Shown piece by piece: positions 1 through 12,676 of a stretch of DNA of 64,000 nucleotides. The notes below the pieces were generated by a model that was given only the letters and a program-made list of their open reading frames with translations, had not been told where the DNA came from and ran no database searches. Origin of the DNA: Lepas anatifera (taxonomy: Eukaryota; Arthropoda; Thecostraca; Lepadidae); contig JAOTON010001058.1 in NCBI GenBank assembly GCA_034440635.1, positions 62,001-126,000 of the forward strand, written 5' to 3'. Each line of letters begins with the position of its first letter. Positions within the stretch are counted from its first letter, which is position 1. The position numbers were made by a program, and so were the translations under genes.

Positions 1-862
1 GTATTCAAAATGAAGTGGTGGATTATATCATTAATCATTACAGATGGTTTGAGGGGGAAAATGTTTCCAAGGTATGTAAATTGCACTGACGGTCGATATT
101 GTAACGTATTTCACTCCGTTTTTTTAATTCTTGATATACTGGCTCCAAATTTATATCAAGCCCAGCAGAACTATTTTATGTCGAGGAGGTCTACCGCTAA
201 GTGATAGTTTTTGATAGCCCTTTCGCTTGCTAGGAAGAAAGTTCAGCGGAACCACGGTGTTACCATCGGTGAAAACCGGTCAGCAGATGATCGATATCAG
301 AAGTATTTGTCGGCTAACTCTGCTTCATTTCGGCTTGTTTATACCCAGTCATTGTTAACAAAATCTATAGTTGTTGCGAAGCCATGACACACAATAGGTC
401 ACTCAAGCGTGCACCTGAAATGTTTCCGAGAGTTTCGTCGAGTATAAATGAAGACACCAGTGCCCACTTTTGATTAAGATAGACAGCTCAGCTCGCCAAC
501 GTGGGTGCTCGTTACTTAAACCGGTTTGGAGACTGTCATTACGCGCCCGAAATTGCGTCTCCTTGTGTGGACCTGTGAGTGATTTTATAGTGAAATTTCA
601 ATAGAAACACCAACCCTACAAGCCCATACGCGTAATCATCAAAATTGGACATATTTTTAGTGAAACATAATGTTTAATTCAATTTTCGTGCGTTGTCATG
701 CAATTGCCCGTATTTATCGAAACAAAACCGGACCAGCGCCCCAAAATTTTGACAGGATGGTCGTCATTACAAATAATAGTTGAGCTACAGTGTATCATTC
801 AGTGGCATTGGTAGGTTGTGACGTCGCCCTGGCGGCTCTGTAACAGTCAGCTCGGTTCCCAG
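1..862. other. Intronic sequence upstream of exon a
   Basis: I see no coding signal or recognisable repeat here. Short frames lack splice-compatible composition. It is presumably intron of the gene whose exon begins at 863. Confidence 0.5.
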
Positions 863-1019
863 GAGAAGTGCACCTGTCTCCGGAGACCTACAACCAGCTG
901 AGGAGCCTGCAGAAGAAGGCGCGGGACCTGCGGCAGGAGATGCGGAAGCTGCGCCGACTGTCTCAGGAGCATGCTGATGCCGTCAAACAGATGATAGGCG
1001 ATACCTACACCAAGATACG
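863..1019 (+). CDS. Exon a of sickle tail/p140Cap-type coiled-coil gene
   Basis: This is an internal exon encoding about 52 residues of very charged, heptad-like helix, with segments such as LRSLQKKARDLRQEMRKLRR and DTYTKIR. It starts after the acceptor ctcggttcccag and ends at the donor ATACG|gtacgg, leaving two bases of a codon (phase 2). The sequence resembles the coiled-coil core of the sickle tail (KIAA1217) / p140Cap (SRCIN1) family, whose arthropod members are annotated CG32809/AGAP005037-like. Vertebrate p140Cap is a cytoskeletal adaptor linked to Src signalling; a role here is inferred only. Upstream exons must lie before the window. GC-rich codon use contrasts with the AT-rich flanks. 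Family recognition is from memory, not from a search. Confidence 0.75.
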
Positions 1020-1340
1020 GTACGGCTCGGCTCTCCAGCTCCGATGGGAGCAGCTCTCATTTTCGAACATGGAACGGCCGGTGTTGTGTTTTTCTCCATT
1101 GTTCAGTGATATATGTTAAATTAACGTTTTTGCCGGCTCTCGGGTATTCTTATGAGCTCTCGGTTTTGAATAACCTAAGCGCATGAACTCACGGGCAGTT
1201 TTTTTACTTTTTCCCTCACTCTGTTTTTTTCAAAGACTGAAAAATCATATCCACCTTCTTTCTGAGCAATATTTGTATGTTGCTTACATACAATGTTAAC
1301 GTTTTGTATGAAATTATGCGAGCCAAAACACTGGTATCGT

Positions 1341-1440
1341 TAAGGTGAAGTGGTCAGCCCACGTGGTCCCCACAGCCGGGTTTGAACTCACTGTTCAGCT
1401 CCAGAATAAGGCATAACCCCACCTGCGCGACCCCTCTTAA
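1341..1440 (-). repeat. Possible tRNA-derived SINE fragment
   Basis: On the minus strand, GCGCAGGTGGGG (A-box-like, ~1418-1429) is followed ~35 bases later by GAGTTCAAACCCGG (B-box-like, 1376-1389), the arrangement of a tRNA promoter. The intervening arm does not fold as a normal tRNA, so a decayed SINE head is more likely than a tRNA gene. It lies in the intron between exons a and b. No second copy was found in the window. Confidence 0.35.
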
Positions 1441-1739
1441 GAAAGTAAAAGTGGGCTACATAATACTTCCTGATCATTCAGTGTCTCATGATCGACCTCG
1501 GGAGTTGCTCATTCTGGTAATTTAAACGGGATTGTTTCCTGTGAATATGGTTTGCAATTGAGAGGGGGCAGGGAGAGGGTTCAGGCAGCACCCACTGCTA
1601 AAGCTGTGTGGCATGCCCAGTTTTCGCCCTGTTGCTAGGGTGTGCAGGCACCATAGCCCGCCTTCTTCCGAATAGAGTTGTTGCAACAGCTCCTCCCTAA
1701 GCCGGCGTTCGTGGGTCCACAGGGCGCAGCTGCTGGCAG

Positions 1740-1844
1740 GAGTGGACCTTCCCCTGGGGGAGGACGTGACGCCGAGAGCACCCGAGTGCGGCAACAGGAA
1801 GACGCCTACAGCAAGGAGGTGCTGGCCGTAGAGTGTGACCTCAG
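1740..1844 (+). CDS. Exon b of the same coiled-coil gene
   Basis: The exon reads RSGPSPGGGRDAESTRVRQQ followed by EDAYSKEVLAVECDL. The donor is CTCAG|gtcagt (phase 2). The start is the only AG acceptor in this stretch (tgctggcag|GAG) that keeps the phase of the preceding exon, but its polypyrimidine tract is weak. The open frame also continues upstream from 1678, so the exon could begin elsewhere. The acidic and leucine-rich second half continues the coiled-coil character of exon a. Confidence 0.6.
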
Positions 1845-2061
1845 GTCAGTCCCGTGGACGGTGGCAAACTACCCGACGCGTCAGAAGCGAAGACATCGGT
1901 GTGCTATTGCATTATGCATGTAATCATGGATTTTGGGACGGTAATATGGTCCTTTTACAGGGAGCAGACTGGTTTTCACCTCTTGAGAGCGCTGTGGTGC
2001 GTACTGACGTTGCTGAGGGATTCCTTGACCTGACTTTGTGGACTTTATGTCACGCCCGCAG

Positions 2062-2169
2062 TGAGGTGGAGCAGCACGTGGAGGACCTCCGAAGCAACGT
2101 CATCAACCGCCGACGGCGAGTCAACATGACTGACGTGGAAAGCATGGCGGTGGTCCTCAGCAAGGCCAG
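2062..2169 (+). CDS. Exon c of the same coiled-coil gene
   Basis: The acceptor is cacgcccgcag|TGAGG and the donor GGCCAG|gtgcgt, and both phases match the neighbours. It encodes SEVEQHVEDLRSNVINRRRR, then VNMTDVESMAVVLSKA, which is helical and strongly charged. The first intronic bases after the donor run straight into a degenerate tandem repeat (2172-2281). Splicing of b to c recreates a serine codon across the junction. Confidence 0.75.
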
Positions 2170-2171
2170 GT

Positions 2172-2281
2172 GCGTAGGCTGTGGTCAGGTTCAGGCCAGA
2201 TTCGTAGGCTGTGGCCAGGTTCGTAGCCTGTGGCTAGGTCCGTAGGCTGTGGCCAGGCTGAGACCGGTTCGTAGGCTGTGG
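2172..2281 (+). repeat. Degenerate tandem repeat next to a splice donor
   Basis: Five copies of a CGTAGGCTGTGG-like core (one reads CGTAGCCTGTGG) with variable spacers such as CCAGGTT begin two bases inside the intron after exon c. Confidence 0.8.
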
Positions 2282-2521
2282 AGTGGGCACTGCGGTGTTT
2301 TGCCAAATAGAATGCCACCACGGGTGTATGTTTACAGGTATAATGCCACTATTCTGGGTGTATTATGATGAAATATCTGTGGTTTCGTGCCTTAGTTGAC
2401 TTGCTACGTTTTGCGTGTCACAGTGTTATTTCCCTGCATATTTTGTCTAATGTTTGGTTTTGTTTTGCTCTTTCCCGCAAAAATCCTCCCTTTAAGTGTA
2501 TTGTTTTCTTGTTACTTGCAG

Positions 2522-2620
2522 TAAAGCTGTGGCAGAGTTGCAAAAGCGGTTCCCCGAGTTGGAATCGAACCTTCGCGGCTTGGTGGCTGAGGAGGCCGAT
2601 CGGGTAAAGAAGGAAGAACG
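2522..2620 (+). CDS. Exon d of the same coiled-coil gene
   Basis: A good acceptor (ttgttacttgcag|T) and donor (GAACG|gtaagc) bound 33 codons encoding KAVAELQKRFPELESNLRG and LVAEEADRVKKEE. The 'FP-L-E' followed by a charged 'EEADRVKKEE' run is the pattern I associate with the sickle tail/p140Cap family immediately before its conserved 'EEP-RL' segment, which is in the next exon. The exon ends in phase 2. Confidence 0.8.
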
Positions 2621-2915
2621 GTAAGCTGGTTTTCTTCAGGCTTTGTCTAGCTCAACCACTACCCAACATGTTGGTTAACAGGTCGTGTTGCAAGCTGACG
2701 AAGCTCAAGCATACAGTTGAGTCGGAGAATGTATGACTTGATGTGATTCATCATAAGCAAACTGAGTGTGTTTTGCACGGTATACGTCCTGGTTGTTCAT
2801 TCAAATTTGTCGGAACTTCGAATCATTCTTTAAATACTCTGTCTTTAGTATCTGTGAGTGTTTGCTACTAACGGTAATGTGAGCTGCTCGATAAGTTTTT
2901 ATTTTGCCTTTCCAG

Positions 2916-2999
2916 GTTTATTGGTGAAGAACCGAAACGACTAGAAAATGCACTACGTAGGATCAAGAAATTATCGGGTACATTAGTAACACTGAAGAG
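2916..2999 (+). CDS. Exon e of the same gene, family-signature segment
   Basis: The exon is bounded by ttgcctttccag|G and CTGAAGAG|gtatgt. It encodes FIGEEPKRLENALRRIKKLS then GTLVTLK. The 'EEPxRLxxxLRRxKxLTGTL' pattern is the most recognisable part and is what supports the sickle tail/p140Cap call. Phase 2 on both sides is consistent with exons d and f. No frameshift or stop is present, so the gene appears intact here. Confidence 0.8.
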
Positions 3000-3410
3000 G
3001 TATGTGGTGTGTCTCTGTAAGACTAGAACGTTCCAGGTATTCTGAGGCAGGAATGCCTTTCACAGCCCTGTTATGAAACTGTTAGAATTACACCTTTCCA
3101 GATTTGTTTCTCAGTATTTCAAGCAATATATGCACAGTATATTACATCCTTGGAGTAAAATCTCTGAAACCCCAGCTGTTTCTGACATATTTAAGTTTAT
3201 TGCAGTCCGATTCACTTCCAGATTGGTTCCCAGTGTGAATCTATCAACCAATATCACAACTGGTGTGTGGTATGTTCCGGTGCGTCGATGCTAAACTCGT
3301 GTTGCAGTGAATGCACCTGTTCCACTCCCGACTAGAACGGGTACCATTCCCGGTACCGCACCTCCGCGTTGGACACTGTCAGAGGTCCGCTCACGTTTGC
3401 CTGTGGTCAG

Positions 3411-3504
3411 GTTGGCCTCGGTGCAGGAGCAAAGGGTGCCGGACGCTCCGGACACTCCAGCGCCACCTGCGGCAGCGCCCAAACCCTCCGATGCGGCTGC
3501 TAAG
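3411..3504 (+). CDS. Exon f of the same gene, proline/alanine linker
   Basis: The exon starts at gcctgtggtcag|GTTGG, the acceptor that restores frame with exon e to give KR-LASVQEQRVPDAPDTP, continuing as a Pro/Ala-rich linker that ends ...SDAAAK at the donor GCTAAG|gtcagg. It ends in phase 0. An upstream acceptor (gttgcag at 3307) would give an early stop in the phase left by exon e, so it is disfavoured. If the donor at 3505 is skipped, the frame runs to a stop at 3573 (ending RKTISH); a short alternative C-terminus is therefore possible. Confidence 0.65.
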
Positions 3505-6500
3505 GTCAGGCCCGGTCAATCCAAACACTCGCGGACGCTTCTGGTGCCGAGTCGGAAAACAATATCCCATTGAAAAATGTGTTGTATTGTTTTGTGGTTT
3601 GGTGACTTTATAGATTGCAATGTGGAATCGCCATCATAGGATTATTTCTTGTCGTGGGGCTGAACACTGAAAGGCAAGCCTACAATCTTAGTTCCACAGA
3701 TTTAAAGCCCTGTGAAAATGGCATAATCCCATGAAGGGAACACAACTCACCGTCGATGGTGTCACTCCTTACATACGTTCTATGACACTGAGTGCTTCAC
3801 TGTCGCACACTCTCATTGCCGCTGCTTACTCTATATATTTCCCGTCGACAATTCCTGATGGCTCTCACTTCCAGTTCTTCCTAGAAACGAAACTCACTTT
3901 TGCACGAACCTCAGCAATGGCTCACTTTTAGGGCAACACTTCGTGTGGAAAGTCTATATGTTATACCCATTGTTTTCACACAAAACGTAATGGAGTTCTT
4001 GGGCCGAAATTGCTGTGGTAATGAATGTCGGATATTGGCTTTTAAGCTCATTGTTTTCCACACCCAGGGTACGTTTATTTGTAACTCGGGCCCAATTTGT
4101 TGCCGTTTTAACATGGCAGTGCAGAACTCAGCGAATTTTGTTTCAAAATCTGAAATGATGGTGCGGGAGGTAAAGGAATCGGATTTCGCTTGAGGCCTGA
4201 AGCACAATATCACTCAACCGAAAATTGCAGTGTATCAGAATTTGCATCGGTTTTTGCGCAATCGTAAATATCTTATAAAAAATTGCAATGGTAAATAGTC
4301 CTGTAGAAAGTTAATTTTAGAATCTATTTGATGCGGACACGGCACATACCTAGCTAAGAAGCTATATGTAGTGCGTTCTTACGAAGCTTGGTACGAGCTT
4401 TGTACTTACAAACTCTTAAAGCTTATGCGACATCAGATGAACACTCTGAAGCCCCAAATTATAATAGTTATTTGTAATCGCATGGTTACCAGTATGATTT
4501 CAAGTACTGTGGTCTTATAGAAAAGCTCATGTTATACTGTTCCACCACGAGTCTAATAAATAGACACAAAAAATCCATTTTGGGACCTGCGAGAACACCA
4601 GCTCAATATCAGGAGAACTTTTGTCCCTGACAAATATTTCCAGCTGACTTTCACAACAAAGCTACATCGCCTTTCCTCTTTTGCATGATCCTGCTCTCCT
4701 CTCTGCTTCTTTTCTTTTGTCTGTGTGAGTCTCAATGAAGAATGGCCGGTGTTTCTCAAGGAAATCCCCTATGCCTCGAGCTTTATTGAATTTAAATGTG
4801 TTTTTCTGATGGATATCGGCCATTCTTCCTTCTGTATTTCTCTTTCTTTCCTTCTGTCGCTGTTAATATTCTGTCTGTCTGCCTGTCTGCTTATCTGTCC
4901 ATCGTTCTAGAACATGCTATCTCCCTTCAGATGGCAATCCAAACCATGCAGCCGTTTCTCAACGGTGTTCCAGTATTTCGTTTAGACGGGAAAAGGCTTT
5001 GCATTTCCCCGGACACCCTTAAAAACCCATCAAAGTTTTAGATTGAGGGTGCCCTAGTTGTGTAAGAGTGCGCCTTGTACAGTGTCCCATCGTGTGCGAA
5101 ATACAGCTGGTATTCCGGTATGCCGTACGAGATCAAAGCATGTTGGCAGTAGAGTTCCTCGAGTGTGGCTGATATTGAGATGTCTGAATCCAGAAATGAT
5201 TTGGTTAGCATGTTTATTCGGAACAAATTTCTGTTTCTTCAAAGTGAAATTTCAAAAATATCATCTTTCATTGCGCATACCTAAACCTTGTCAAGTTAGC
5301 TTCACTCAAATTACTTGTATCGCACCCACATGCTTGGGAGCCTTCCATATGTGTCAGTATATTTACATCTGTATCGTTAAGTCTCCTCATTCATTCTCAT
5401 CTAATTTGTACCACCTAACTTTGAGACAGCTCAATCTCTGCTCTTCTATACATATACTACCTGTGTATTTATGTGAACATGTTTGTACGTAAAAGGCGGC
5501 CACGATTTTTGGCTGCCAATGTTGCTGCTGGTTTTTTATCGATAGCTGACTAGTGTTTTCCGTATGTACGGTAGAGGCTGAAACTCCAGTGGCGGCAGAG
5601 CTCCCTTTTCAAGGAGAAAATCGGCGGCCATGAGTAACTTACTGTAGTTTTGCTATCAATGTTGCTAGTAGAATGCTTCTATGCTGTGTGTACTGCAGAC
5701 TATTTTTGGGTAGAGTTAGAGCATCCTTGTTTTATAGTGGCAGATTGCTCCTGCGTACCCTTGCATGACCCACAGCAAGTGTGGTTCCTGTGAGAGATGA
5801 CCTCAAAACACTTACACCCTCTTTCGAGTTTACCTCCTTTTTCCTTGCACCTCGGCTCTATCATTATTACATAAGCCTTTGATCTTACTGCAAGACCATT
5901 TTCAAGCCATCAACTTGTCTGTTACATCGATTTACCCAAGGCATACGCATTGAATGTACAGTCCCTCTGCTTCTCTTTTTTCTCTTAGTGCGGGCTTTCG
6001 AGTTCTTTCGATAAAATACTGGTCAAAATTTTCAGGCCATTCATATCACTGCATACCTTTGCTTGTTTTCTTGCCCTGGTAGTTTTTCACCGCGGCGGAA
6101 AATAATGAGAAAATAATGTAGCTTTTCTTACTTTTCCTTCACTTTTTTATAGTCTAGCCTGCCGATATCAAGCGGGTTAAAACAGTGCAGGCGAGTTATA
6201 TCTTAATGTGTCTTTCCTATTAAGATTCACTTTTGATGTCTGTTCTTGTATTTCCTATTTACGGTTGTTTGTTTCTAAATAGCATAAGAGCATCACCATA
6301 AAGATGTGTGTAAAATGTTCTGTGTTATTTGTGTTATTCGTGTTTACATTATCCTCAGCATTATTACTCCTAACAAGCGTGCGATGGGTAAGATGATTAT
6401 GTGAGAAGACAGGAAAGTTTGCCGTGTGGGAGTACAGGACACTTCGAGAGGTACTACACAATGCCACCGACTAATGGTTCCATCAGGTTGGCTTCTGGTA

Positions 6501-7204
6501 CCAATCTGAGGTTGATTGGCCGAAAGAGGTTGAAACCGTGTATGTTCTTTTTCATTATCAGTGCCATTAATCGTAAAATTTGTCCCAAAGTATGGACTGG
6601 GATCAGGAAAAAGTGGTATAAAGTCTAGCTTGCTGTAGGTACATACCTGTGATGAGTTGACATGTTGTACAGCTGGCTCTTTAGGAAGTGCTGACGAGTA
6701 TTTGGCTAAATTGTGCTGTTGGTTTCGGTAATGTTGATACCGCAGTTCGCTAGCGTACATTTTGCCCCCGGAAATGCTCGGAGATAAGCAGTTTTGCTTT
6801 CTCGCCTTTTCATTAGGAAGATGCGAATTGCTTTAGATATTGCTGTTTTATGCTCGGTATTCTCACGTATGAAAAAAACGTTATTCACTCCTGCAAGGCG
6901 ACATATCGAGATCAATTCGGACCAGAATGAGAGTAATTTTTATCGGACGTGAATTTTACTTGCAGAAGAAATAGTACTGAACGGACAGTCAGGTGTGTGT
7001 GTATTGGGGCTTATAGGGCGCCTTCAGCATCTAGGCTATATCACCTGAACGGACAGTCAAGTGCTTCTTCATCGCAGAAGTGTTGACGAACAATTTCTAC
7101 CTAAATCCGAACCAAAATAACAGCTCGTCTCGCAGGATCCGCTCTCCCCCAGAGCAGCTACTGCAGAGGTTATTTAGGTCACCAGACTATGCCACTGACT
7201 TGGT

Positions 7205-7480
7205 GTAACTTTGCTGGGCCTGTGGGCCTATAGGCGGGTCCAGGATTTCCGATAGGGGAGGCACATGTCGGAGGTGCCATCCCGACCAGAGTTGCGCCAC
7301 TTTTGGGCGGGAATACCTATCATCAGGTGGGCTCCAAAGCCTATGGTGGGGGCACCGATACTCGTATCCTTTGAGGTGGGAGGGGGTGGGAAGCGGAATT
7401 TCGGGGGCCTGAGGGTCGATCGAGGAGGAACAAGTGCCGCCCTGGATTCGTCGATGTGCGAGCCCTACTTTTAGCTGAAA
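7205..7480. repeat. GC-rich MITE-like repeat, copy 1
   Basis: GC-rich islands with GGCGGGTCCAGGATTT near the left and CCCTGGATTCGTCG near the right form a rough inverted pair. The interior (CACTTTTGGGCGGGAATACC; GGTCGATCGAGGAGG; AACAAGTGCC) recurs in diverged form at 47925-48170, so this is a repeat family rather than a gene. Confidence 0.55.
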
Positions 7481-10400
7481 AATAGAAGTGCTGAATTTGA
7501 CCATTGAGCAACATCAGCCGGCATTTTTATAGTCAAGAACTGTTGCATAACTCGGTGAATTATTCTGAACTTTGCATTTAATTTTGGTGTTCTTAATCAG
7601 ATTATCCAACATCTTTGTGGCCTTCGCTAATAAAATCTCAGTGATTTTCGTAAAATTGGGCCACGTTTCACGTATATGTGTTGTGTAGAAATAGCTGTCG
7701 TCTCCGTTTATTATCGCGCCCGAGACCTCACAATGCACACACTTCTCGTATAAATCACCAGTTTCCGAAGCGTTCGACCGTTCCACCGGATCGTGCCCTC
7801 CCTACGTTCAAAAGCTGCCTCAGCTGCCCGAGCTCCCGCAACTTTGTCGATGCCCTCTTTACAGAAATGTTTTACGGCAAACCCATTCAGAGAAACTTGC
7901 AGCACTTCGGACGAAGTAGCTGCATCAGTTTTTACTTACCTTCACATAAACGTTTAGTTCGTTATGATCTTGCATAATTGATTTACAATGAACTTCATAC
8001 CTTATTGAAAACAAAGTCATTATTTAAATTGTTCGTGATATAACAGCCATACGTAACTGCATGTGATTTATGATCACGTGCAAGGACAAGACGGTTTGAT
8101 ATGAGCACTGCGAACGTGTTTGGATTTGTTCTGTCCAGAACAATGCGCAGGCGAGGAATTGGCAGCTCCCATATGTAATGCCCCGGACAAGTCTGATCAA
8201 GTCTACCGCTCCTCCAGATACAATTTTTGGTAGTGCCGAAGAACAATTGACTTCTAATGCTTCGATAAAATTTACCGTTGCTTTAATTCCTGATGGTGAA
8301 ATTATTCCGTTGCAGCAGTCCCACTTATTATCAACTTCAACATTTATACAAGGAGGATGCAACAGCGTCCCAAATTCGAGGGTGCTGATTGGAGAAAAAC
8401 AACAGAACAAACTAAATTTTCCACTCATTTCTGTGTTATTTGTACTCAAATTGTCTTAAACTTTTCAAGATGAGTCTTATTAGCACAATTGAATAATCAT
8501 GGTGCATATCAACTCATCAAAATTATGATTGTAGGGAAATTCTAGTGAAAATGTTTATTCCTAAACTTTAAGCAAGAATATTATTTATGGTTTAAAGAAG
8601 GGTTTTAATGGACTTCCATAATATTTCAACTTTTGAGTTCTCACTCGGCAACCATACATTCTCATATTAAGTTCACACTCAGCACCCTAGTGCAAAACCA
8701 GTTTTGGGACACTGGGACGCAACGCATTCATTCATTTCACCATGCCCTTCAGCTAGTGTTCACTTTTTCCCTTCATTGTTACCAATGCCTACCCTATGAG
8801 CCAGTCTGCACGAAAAAAGTAAGATGGGCCTCACTTCGAAGGAACCTGCATCGATATGCACCTGATCAGAATGCAAATCAGTGATAGGTAATTTTGTAGA
8901 GTCTCTGTACATTGAAAAGAATCCATTTTCCAAATATTCTGATATTTTGACATGGTCCCTATACGATTTTCTTGCCCTGATCTAATAACAGGTGGGTAAG
9001 AATATGTAATGCAAGAATTTAATATGCATAATGAATATATATGTAATGCATAAGAAGGTGCTGTGATTGCAGAGAGATCTGAATTAGACTGAAATAAATT
9101 TTGCATTGGACTCTGAATTATCTGAATCTGAATCATGCGTGAATTTGTTTGATATGTGATTCAAAGAATACTGCGATAAGACAGATATGTTTCCCCTCTT
9201 CTTTGATGCCTACCAGTGGGAAAATGTTCTGCTTTCTAAATACGTGTGCTTGTAGCTTAGGCTGTGGCTATGCAGTGGCTTTGAATGTGTCTGTTTACTT
9301 TTGTGAATGATCCTGTAAATGCTAGTATTGTGTATGCTGGAAATCCTAACTATATTCAGCAGAAAGCTTGACAGATTTTGTATCCAAAATTCCTTTGCTT
9401 GGTTCTATATGTTCTACCGATTTATGTTATGCACTCATTAAGTATATTTTAATTAGTTTGAAAAAATATATTTCCCGACACTAAAATCATTGTATGTTCC
9501 TGGGGCTTTTAATTAGGTAAGATTTAATAACGTGTTTTTCCGGCTGAATATGTTTGATCTAACCCGATATGAAAATGTAGCCAGAGGAAACTAAAAGCTT
9601 ATGGAGAGCGCTAAGAAAAAAAGGTCGCAAGTAATTTCTCCAGGATGAAACTATAAAACTATTGAACAAAACTTTTTCTTAGTTCAAACGAATCGGGGAG
9701 TGTTAATAGAATTATAAATTTAATGCAAATAGGTATTGCTTCTGGGTGAAAATATAAAAAATACCATCATGTGTCTTTGTGTTTGGGACTGTGGTCCCTA
9801 ATTCCTCGTTCTACGTGAAACACGTGCAAAAATTATAGTTTTATTCCGTTCTACCTCCGAATGATATCCCACCTTGCAGGCCAACAATGTTGCCTTAGCA
9901 TTGGGTGGACACGACACCCGTAGATTTCGGTAGTAAACCTCTGATATGATTGAAGCCTTAGTATTTGTTTATCAGAGCCAGACTACAACACAGTGATTTA
10001 CACGGAATTTGTGCCTTGCCCCTTCAAGCGTCAGTGATAGTGAGAGCACGTGAGCAGTGTAAATGATATCGGGGACTGCCCAACTCGTGACGGCTTATTT
10101 TGTTCTGCGACTACCCTGGCCTCATCAGTGTTTTATTTGATTTGGTCAATATATGTCAAAAATTGATCATTCTATGTTGTCACGCACATGAACACACGTG
10201 CACCATTGCAGCAACTTCGTTTCGCGAATCTAGGCTCTCAAACCAGAACAATGATATGCAGTCCCTATACCAGTAGTGCTGTGTGTACTCTTCCTTCCAT
10301 CCATCATTTGTACCAGTTTTTCCTAAATAAATTACATGTTGACAAGAGGAGTCTGCCAGTGCATCTCAAGCACCTCATTTTCTTCAAGTGTATAATATGA

Positions 10401-12676
10401 ACATGTATGGATACGTTACTAAGGTAGTACTTTATTGATTTGCATGATTTGTATCCTTTTTTGGTACTAGTATGGGAACTCGGTCCCTTGAATTAAATTT
10501 ATTAGTGTCAGATTTCACTTTGTCTTCTACTGGAACTCATGTTGAATGCACAAAGTTCACCGCCGTTAAATTTATATGCATACACGAGCATAAATATCTC
10601 ATCTGGAATGCAATTGGTGTTCATATCCCTGGTTATAAACAAGTTACCGTGCAACGACCCTACCCTTCTGTTTATATCTCCGGGAAGGAAAATGACAAAA
10701 CGAACAAAAGGACATGCTACCATGGGCTGAACCAGAGCACTTCAGGCCATCACCAGGGAGGTGGATATATATAAATATGTTCTTGTGGGTGCCCTGGCAC
10801 CCCAATGAAACATCAAATTGGTGTTAAAAATTCCTTCAAAGCTTATTTCTCCATTTTAACGACCAGAAATTGTTTTTATGCAGTACAACCATTTTTGATA
10901 ACCATTTGTTTAGAAAATGTCCAAACAATATTTTATACTATGATTTCTCATTTGATATGGTGGTTATATACGTTTCAAATTAGGTCAACCCCAATCATTT
11001 TTTTTAATCCACGCCCCCCCATTCACAACTTATCTTTATCCCATCTAAATGGACCGCAGCATGTGGCTTTTGATCGTATTGAACTGGTCCTAGTCATATT
11101 CATTCCTCCTCAAAATTCAGGCAAGTTTTTCTCACATTTGAATCCTGAAATTAGATACTTTAAGCACGAAATTGAAACGAGAAGTGTGTGTACGTGACGA
11201 GGTGTTTCATGGACAGGACACCGCAACCTGCAATCCTCGTGCAGTGTATTGTGAATCCTTGCTGAGTGCTAGGGCAATTATTATGTATAAAATCTGAGGG
11301 GGTCTTCTCAGACCTCTTTTGACTAGTGCCCGCCATAACGAGCCAACTGTGGGTAGGTATTCGGCGTAATTGAACAGCAGTTCCCACTTCCCCAATGCGT
11401 AGTTCTGGAGCCATCCATGGACGTCCTCAGAATTAAAGTATTGCTTTCTGCGCGAGTCAAAAATAGCCGCTCGAAGTTTGAAAGAAATTTGAGGAATGTA
11501 TGATAGGTCCAGCTTATGGAACTAAGTAGGATCTGAGCTGCCTAGCTAATGCCTCGCGTAATTTCAGGGGGATAAATCACTTGGTGCCAGGGCAATTAGT
11601 ACGGCTTTTGAATGAGCATCAACAAGTTCCACAAATAATCTGTAACATCCAAGCCAGTATTTATGCACCTGTAACACAACGCACAACTTTTTATTCCGAT
11701 CAAAATCCCTTCATCACGAAAATTATACGAAAAATACCAATGACCTTGTGGGGCTCATAGCTTTGGTTCCAAGCAACAGCTTTGAGTTCATTTCGTTGTT
11801 CCATCATAATTGTCGCTCGTCCGGGTACAAAACCGCATCTATCTGAGCATCATCTAGCAAGCACTTACGTGTCTCGATCGTTGCTGGTTACTTGCAAGTA
11901 TTTACCTTTTCACTGGGTTCGCATCCGAGCTTTCTAACCGTTGGTAAAGTTGGATTCACGAGTTATCCGTTTGACAGACGACCAGCGCCGCCGCAACGCA
12001 CACTGTCTGAACAGGTTAGCCGCCAATTCCCCCGTCGTGTTCATTACTAGCTGCTGTGGCCTGCCGTGAACCACCCGACTGCTCGCTAGAGGTCCGCATG
12101 GGATAACTTTTCCTCACCATATAAATCCGTCCATTCTCACACTGTTTCAATCAAACAGGTCCGATATGTGGCCCTGCCCCTCCACCGCCTCCTCCGTGAC
12201 ATTTTCAGAAAATGTTATGCCGTCCTGTGCCGAGTCAAGTACGACAAATTCTCCCCGTTCCGGACCAGATTCAAGTCCCATGCAGACCTTGCCTGCTCGT
12301 GCCTGCTAGCTGCCAGCTGTCTGTTCGCCCCCCGCCCTCCACCCAACTGGCTGCAACAGCTCCCAACTTGCTCTCAGTTGCAAGCGAACTGATCCCCCTA
12401 GAAGTGAAGCTTGCCTAGAAAGCTGGCTGAGATAAGCGATGACGCACTTGTGCTTTGAGTTGTTTTATAGTTGTAAAATGCCGATCTAGAGTTTTAAGCC
12501 GAATGCTGCTTTTAGTAGCTAGTGAATAACAGTTAGAACTTGTTCCCACTAAACTGGTAACCCTCGCTATACCACCATACACCTCCACACATTCTTTATG
12601 CTAGGAAGATCTGGTGAATTGGTCGCATGTGGGTCCCTCTTAATCCTCCTTAAAATGCATCGTAACCTTACTGGAA

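Noticed and set aside
1341..1440. Functional tRNA gene
   Set aside because: Promoter-like boxes are present but the acceptor stem and anticodon arm do not pair.
3311..3613. 100-codon frame overlapping exon f
   Set aside because: It is out of phase with exon e and gives no family-like sequence; frame 3412 continues the coiled-coil protein instead.
7187..7504. Minus-strand 105-codon frame
   Set aside because: It lies over a GC-rich repeat that recurs at 47925-48170; a repeat artefact.
12168..12418. Two Pro/Leu-rich plus-strand frames
   Set aside because: No splice context, domain or matching neighbour; composition only.
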